A stretch of 64,000 nucleotides of DNA from CAXXOZ01 sp963676435 (GTDB taxonomy: Bacteria; Bacillota; Clostridia; Lachnospirales; Lachnospiraceae): positions 124,001-188,000 of the forward strand of contig CAXXOZ010000018.1 of assembly GCA_963676435.2 (NCBI GenBank), written 5' to 3'. The position numbers and the translations under genes were made by a program. Position 1 is the first letter of the stretch, and each line of letters begins with the position of its first letter. The notes below the pieces were generated by a model. That model searched no databases and was not told where the DNA came from. It saw only the letters and a list, made by a program, of their open reading frames with translations. Shown here in pieces: positions 61,459 through 64,000 of the stretch.

Positions 61459-62696
61459 CAGTATCATTAAGAAAAAATATAATATATAATTCAGTTGGAA
61501 GTTTTGCAAATATGTTTTGCCAATGGATTATTACTGTTTTGGTTATTAGGCTTTCAGGGGAAATAGCTTCTGGAGTTTTAGCTCTTGCAATGTCATTTGG
61601 TAGTATGTTTTTAATAGTTGCCGCATTTGGTATTAAAACATATCAGGTTTCAGATATTGAAGAAAAATATTCTGATCAAGAATATATTGGTGCAAAAATA
61701 ATTACAGCAATAATTGGCTTAGTCTCAATGTCTATATGGATAGTTATATCATCTTATTATGCAGAGGAAAAAATAGCTTCTATACTGTATATATTTTATA
61801 TGCTGATATTTTCTTATTCTGATGTTTTATATGGAATTTTACAACGAAAATGGAGACTTGATATTGCAGGAATATCAATGACTTTAAGAAGTATACTCAC
61901 TTTGATTACATTCATAGTAGTTCAACTTATTACACAAAACTTGAATTATACTTTAGTGGTAATGATAGTAGTCTCTTTATTAGTTTTAGTTTTTTATGAC
62001 TTTCCTAAGACAAAAAAGTTATCTTCAATAAAACCAAAATTAAATTTTAATGTTCTTAGAGGAATATTGCCTGAATGCCTTCCACTTGCAATGTATACAA
62101 TATTACATACGCTAGTTTTGACAGTTCCAAAGTTGTTTTTAAGAGAGTTTCATGGGCAGACATTCTTAGGGATTTATAATCCTATAATGGCTCCAATAAC
62201 AGTTATAGCAGTTGTAGCAGGATTTGTTATAAATCCGATGGTTACAGTATTTGCAAAACATTTATCTGAAAAAAATCATAGGAACCTGTACAAAAATTTT
62301 TTGAAATGTGTAGCACTTTTGTTAGGTCTTCTTGTTATTTCATTAGTAGGAGTTAAATTATTTGGAAACTTAATTATCATGATACTTATTGGAAGTGGCA
62401 AAAGTATGTATACATATTTACTTTCACCTATGGTTATAGTATCTGTGTTGACTTCATTTGTAATACTTCTTGGAAACTTTTCTGTTGTTCTTAGAGATAT
62501 AAAAGGTCTTATGATAAGTGGTGTTTTTGGGTTTATTGTAACTATTGTTTCTTCATATATTTTTGTCTATGAATATGATATGATAGGAACGTGTTATGCT
62601 TTAATAACAGCGTTAACAGCTCAGGCTGTGGTGTTGATAATTGCAATTAGTTTGGACATGAAAAAAAGGGGAAAAAATGGGGAAAAAAGTGCTTAA
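61455..62696 (+). CDS. Wzx-type polysaccharide flippase
   Basis: This 413-residue protein has about 12 membrane segments and the oligosaccharide-flippase (MOP/PST) layout, opening with SLRKNIIYNSVGSFANMF and with a typical FYDF loop in the middle. It should move undecaprenyl-linked repeat units across the membrane. It is rather short of charged residues in membrane parts, as usual. It overlaps its neighbours at both ends (4 and 20 bases). Its presence points to Wzx/Wzy-type assembly. Confidence 0.9.
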   Translation: MTVSLRKNIIYNSVGSFANMFCQWIITVLVIRLSGEIASGVLALAMSFGSMFLIVAAFGIKTYQVSDIEEKYSDQEYIGAKIITAIIGLVSMSIWIVISSYYAEEKIASILYIFYMLIFSYSDVLYGILQRKWRLDIAGISMTLRSILTLITFIVVQLITQNLNYTLVVMIVVSLLVLVFYDFPKTKKLSSIKPKLNFNVLRGILPECLPLAMYTILHTLVLTVPKLFLREFHGQTFLGIYNPIMAPITVIAVVAGFVINPMVTVFAKHLSEKNHRNLYKNFLKCVALLLGLLVISLVGVKLFGNLIIMILIGSGKSMYTYLLSPMVIVSVLTSFVILLGNFSVVLRDIKGLMISGVFGFIVTIVSSYIFVYEYDMIGTCYALITALTAQAVVLIIAISLDMKKRGKNGEKSA

Positions 62697-63681
62697 TGTT
62701 TTATATCAAACGGATGATAACTATGCAATAATAACAGGCGTTTCAATGATATCATTGTTTGAAAAAAATATACATATTGATGATATAAATATTTTTTTAC
62801 TTGATGCAGGCATCGAGCAGCAGAATATAGAAAAGATTAAAAAAATATGTAATGATTATAAAAGAAATCTTGAGATAATATCTACAAAGGAATTCTATGA
62901 ACAACTTGATAAATTAGGTGTTGAGAAATTTAGAAACAGCTATATTGTATATTATAGGATCCTTGCATATAATTCTTTAAAAATAACAACGGACAGATTG
63001 ATTTCAATCGATAGTGATACTATAATAAATGGTCCACTAGACGAAATATGTGATATGGATTTAAAGGGATATGTTTTAGCTGGAACATATGATTGTGGTT
63101 TAAATGATTATAAAGAAATCATAGGATTAAAAAAGAGTGATAAATATTACAATGCAGGTGTTTTAATATTAAATCAAAAAGAATGGATTGAAAATAATTG
63201 CCAGGAAAAATTTTTAAATCATATAAAAAATGTAAGGTCTAAATATTACCTTTGCGAGCAGGATATTATGAACATAATATTTAGAGATAAGATAAAGTAT
63301 TTAGATATAAAATTTAACTTAAACTGTGGTTTATATATTTTTGGAGTAAAACAATCATATAAATTATACAATCTGAATGAAGATTTTTATACGCCAGTTA
63401 AAGAGATTAAAGAAGCAATGAAACATCCTATAATATATCATTGTATGGGTGATCTTACAGGAAGACCTTGGGAGGTTAAAAACTCTCATCCTCAAAAAGA
63501 CTTGTTTTATAAATATATAAAAATATCTCCCTGGAATGATTTTGTTCCTAAAACAAAGAGAACAAATATTGCAAAAGTGCAGCAGTTTTTATACAAAATA
63601 TTACCAGAAAAAATATATATTCCAATACATAGATATGCAAAAAAGCGAACATTGATTAAAATGAATGGGAGAACATTATGA
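62677..63681 (+). CDS. Glycosyltransferase family 8
   Basis: This 334-residue retaining GT-A enzyme opens LNVLYQTDDNYAI and has the metal-binding DSDTIINGPL (about residue 112), YNAGVLILNQ and the HCMG segment near residue 255, all typical of GT8. It starts 20 bases inside the flippase gene and overlaps the next gene by ATGA. The C-terminal 40 residues are basic and may contact the membrane. The donor is probably UDP-glucose or UDP-galactose. Confidence 0.92.
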   Translation: MGKKVLNVLYQTDDNYAIITGVSMISLFEKNIHIDDINIFLLDAGIEQQNIEKIKKICNDYKRNLEIISTKEFYEQLDKLGVEKFRNSYIVYYRILAYNSLKITTDRLISIDSDTIINGPLDEICDMDLKGYVLAGTYDCGLNDYKEIIGLKKSDKYYNAGVLILNQKEWIENNCQEKFLNHIKNVRSKYYLCEQDIMNIIFRDKIKYLDIKFNLNCGLYIFGVKQSYKLYNLNEDFYTPVKEIKEAMKHPIIYHCMGDLTGRPWEVKNSHPQKDLFYKYIKISPWNDFVPKTKRTNIAKVQQFLYKILPEKIYIPIHRYAKKRTLIKMNGRTL

Positions 63682-64000
63682 AAAAATTAAATGTTTTATA
63701 TCAGGCAAATGATAGATATTCTCCCTATGCAGGAGTTTCTATACTATCACTTTTAAAAAATAATATAGAATTTGAAGAAATAAATATATATTTGTTAGAC
63801 GATGATATTTCTAATGAAAATATATCAAAAATTGAAAAAACAGTAAAAGAGTATTCAAGAAATTTAATTATTTTGGAAACCAAACCAATACATAATCTAC
63901 TTGAAAATGCTAAAGCACCAAAATTTAGAGATTCCTATACAACTTACTATAAACTATTTGTTTTAAATCAGTTACCAAAGCATTTAGATAGAATACTATA
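63678..64000 (+). CDS. Glycosyltransferase family 8, 5' part
   Basis: The first 107 codons of a gene that leaves the window. The ATG overlaps the previous stop as ATGA. The protein begins MKKLNVLYQANDRYSPYAGV and has INIYLLDDDIS, closely like the start of the GT8 protein just upstream (LNVLYQTDDNYAI, INIFLLDAGI). It is therefore probably a tandem paralogue that adds a further sugar. The catalytic DxD lies outside the window. Confidence 0.88.
   Translation, partial: MKKLNVLYQANDRYSPYAGVSILSLLKNNIEFEEINIYLLDDDISNENISKIEKTVKEYSRNLIILETKPIHNLLENAKAPKFRDSYTTYYKLFVLNQLPKHLDRIL

Noticed and set aside
1..64000. CRISPR arrays, tRNA and rRNA genes
   Set aside because: I saw no regularly spaced repeats, no clover-leaf candidate with a GTTCGA-type arm in the intergenic regions, and no rRNA-like stretch. 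Short intergenic gaps leave little room for them.

Overview
The window is AT-rich, dense, mostly co-oriented bacterial DNA with Gram-positive ribosome-binding sites and several TTG/GTG starts. The gene content (HprK with HPr-type proteins, WhiA, RapZ, CdaA/CdaR, type III pantothenate kinase, a SleB-like hydrolase, desulfoferrodoxin) points to an anaerobic low-GC Firmicute. The operon layout most resembles Clostridia of the Lachnospiraceae type. That placement is inferred from gene order and protein character, not from a marker search.

Region 1 (1-9470) is an accessory, stress and redox zone. It holds the 3' end of msrB, desulfoferrodoxin, two unknown lipoproteins, a cold-shock protein with a structured leader, an alpha/beta hydrolase, thioredoxin, a Crp/Fnr regulator and a hexapeptide acetyltransferase. 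Two insertion sequences with clear target duplications interrupt it: an ISLre2-type element at 2120-3930 and a DDE element at 5823-7577. The second landed inside the regulator's promoter and appears to have supplied a replacement -35 box.

Region 2 (9485-41647) is the conserved core: pyrG (reverse), ftsH-uvrC, hprK-glucokinase-murB-rapZ-whiA-crh-like, a chemotaxis receptor, a reverse arsP-arsR unit with two operator-like palindromes, dnaE-pfkA-rRNA methyltransferase, a SleB-like hydrolase, an NfeD/SPFH pair, argF, coaX-dusB, greA-lysS and cdaA-cdaR-HPr-glmM. HPr kinase, a true HPr (His15) and a Crh-like HPr with Glu15 all lie within it. The cdaA-cdaR-glmM block links c-di-AMP synthesis to peptidoglycan precursor supply.

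Region 3 (41759-64000) is a cell-surface polysaccharide cluster that runs off the right edge. galE and glf would supply UDP-galactofuranose, and capE-capF-capG would supply UDP-N-acetyl-L-fucosamine. Glycosyltransferases (GT2, WbuB-like GT4, two GT8), large GT-C/YfhO-like membrane proteins and a Wzx-type flippase follow. Between the two sugar modules sits the most unusual part: an FkbH-like HAD protein, an acyl carrier protein, an SDR, an MBOAT acyltransferase and an SGNH-like protein. This looks like a glycan acylation cassette fed by an FkbH-type loader. Two adjacent genes of the cassette (FkbH and SDR) each carry a one-base shift in a poly-A tract. A second ISLre2-type element at 49213-50890 separates the cassette from the capEFG module.
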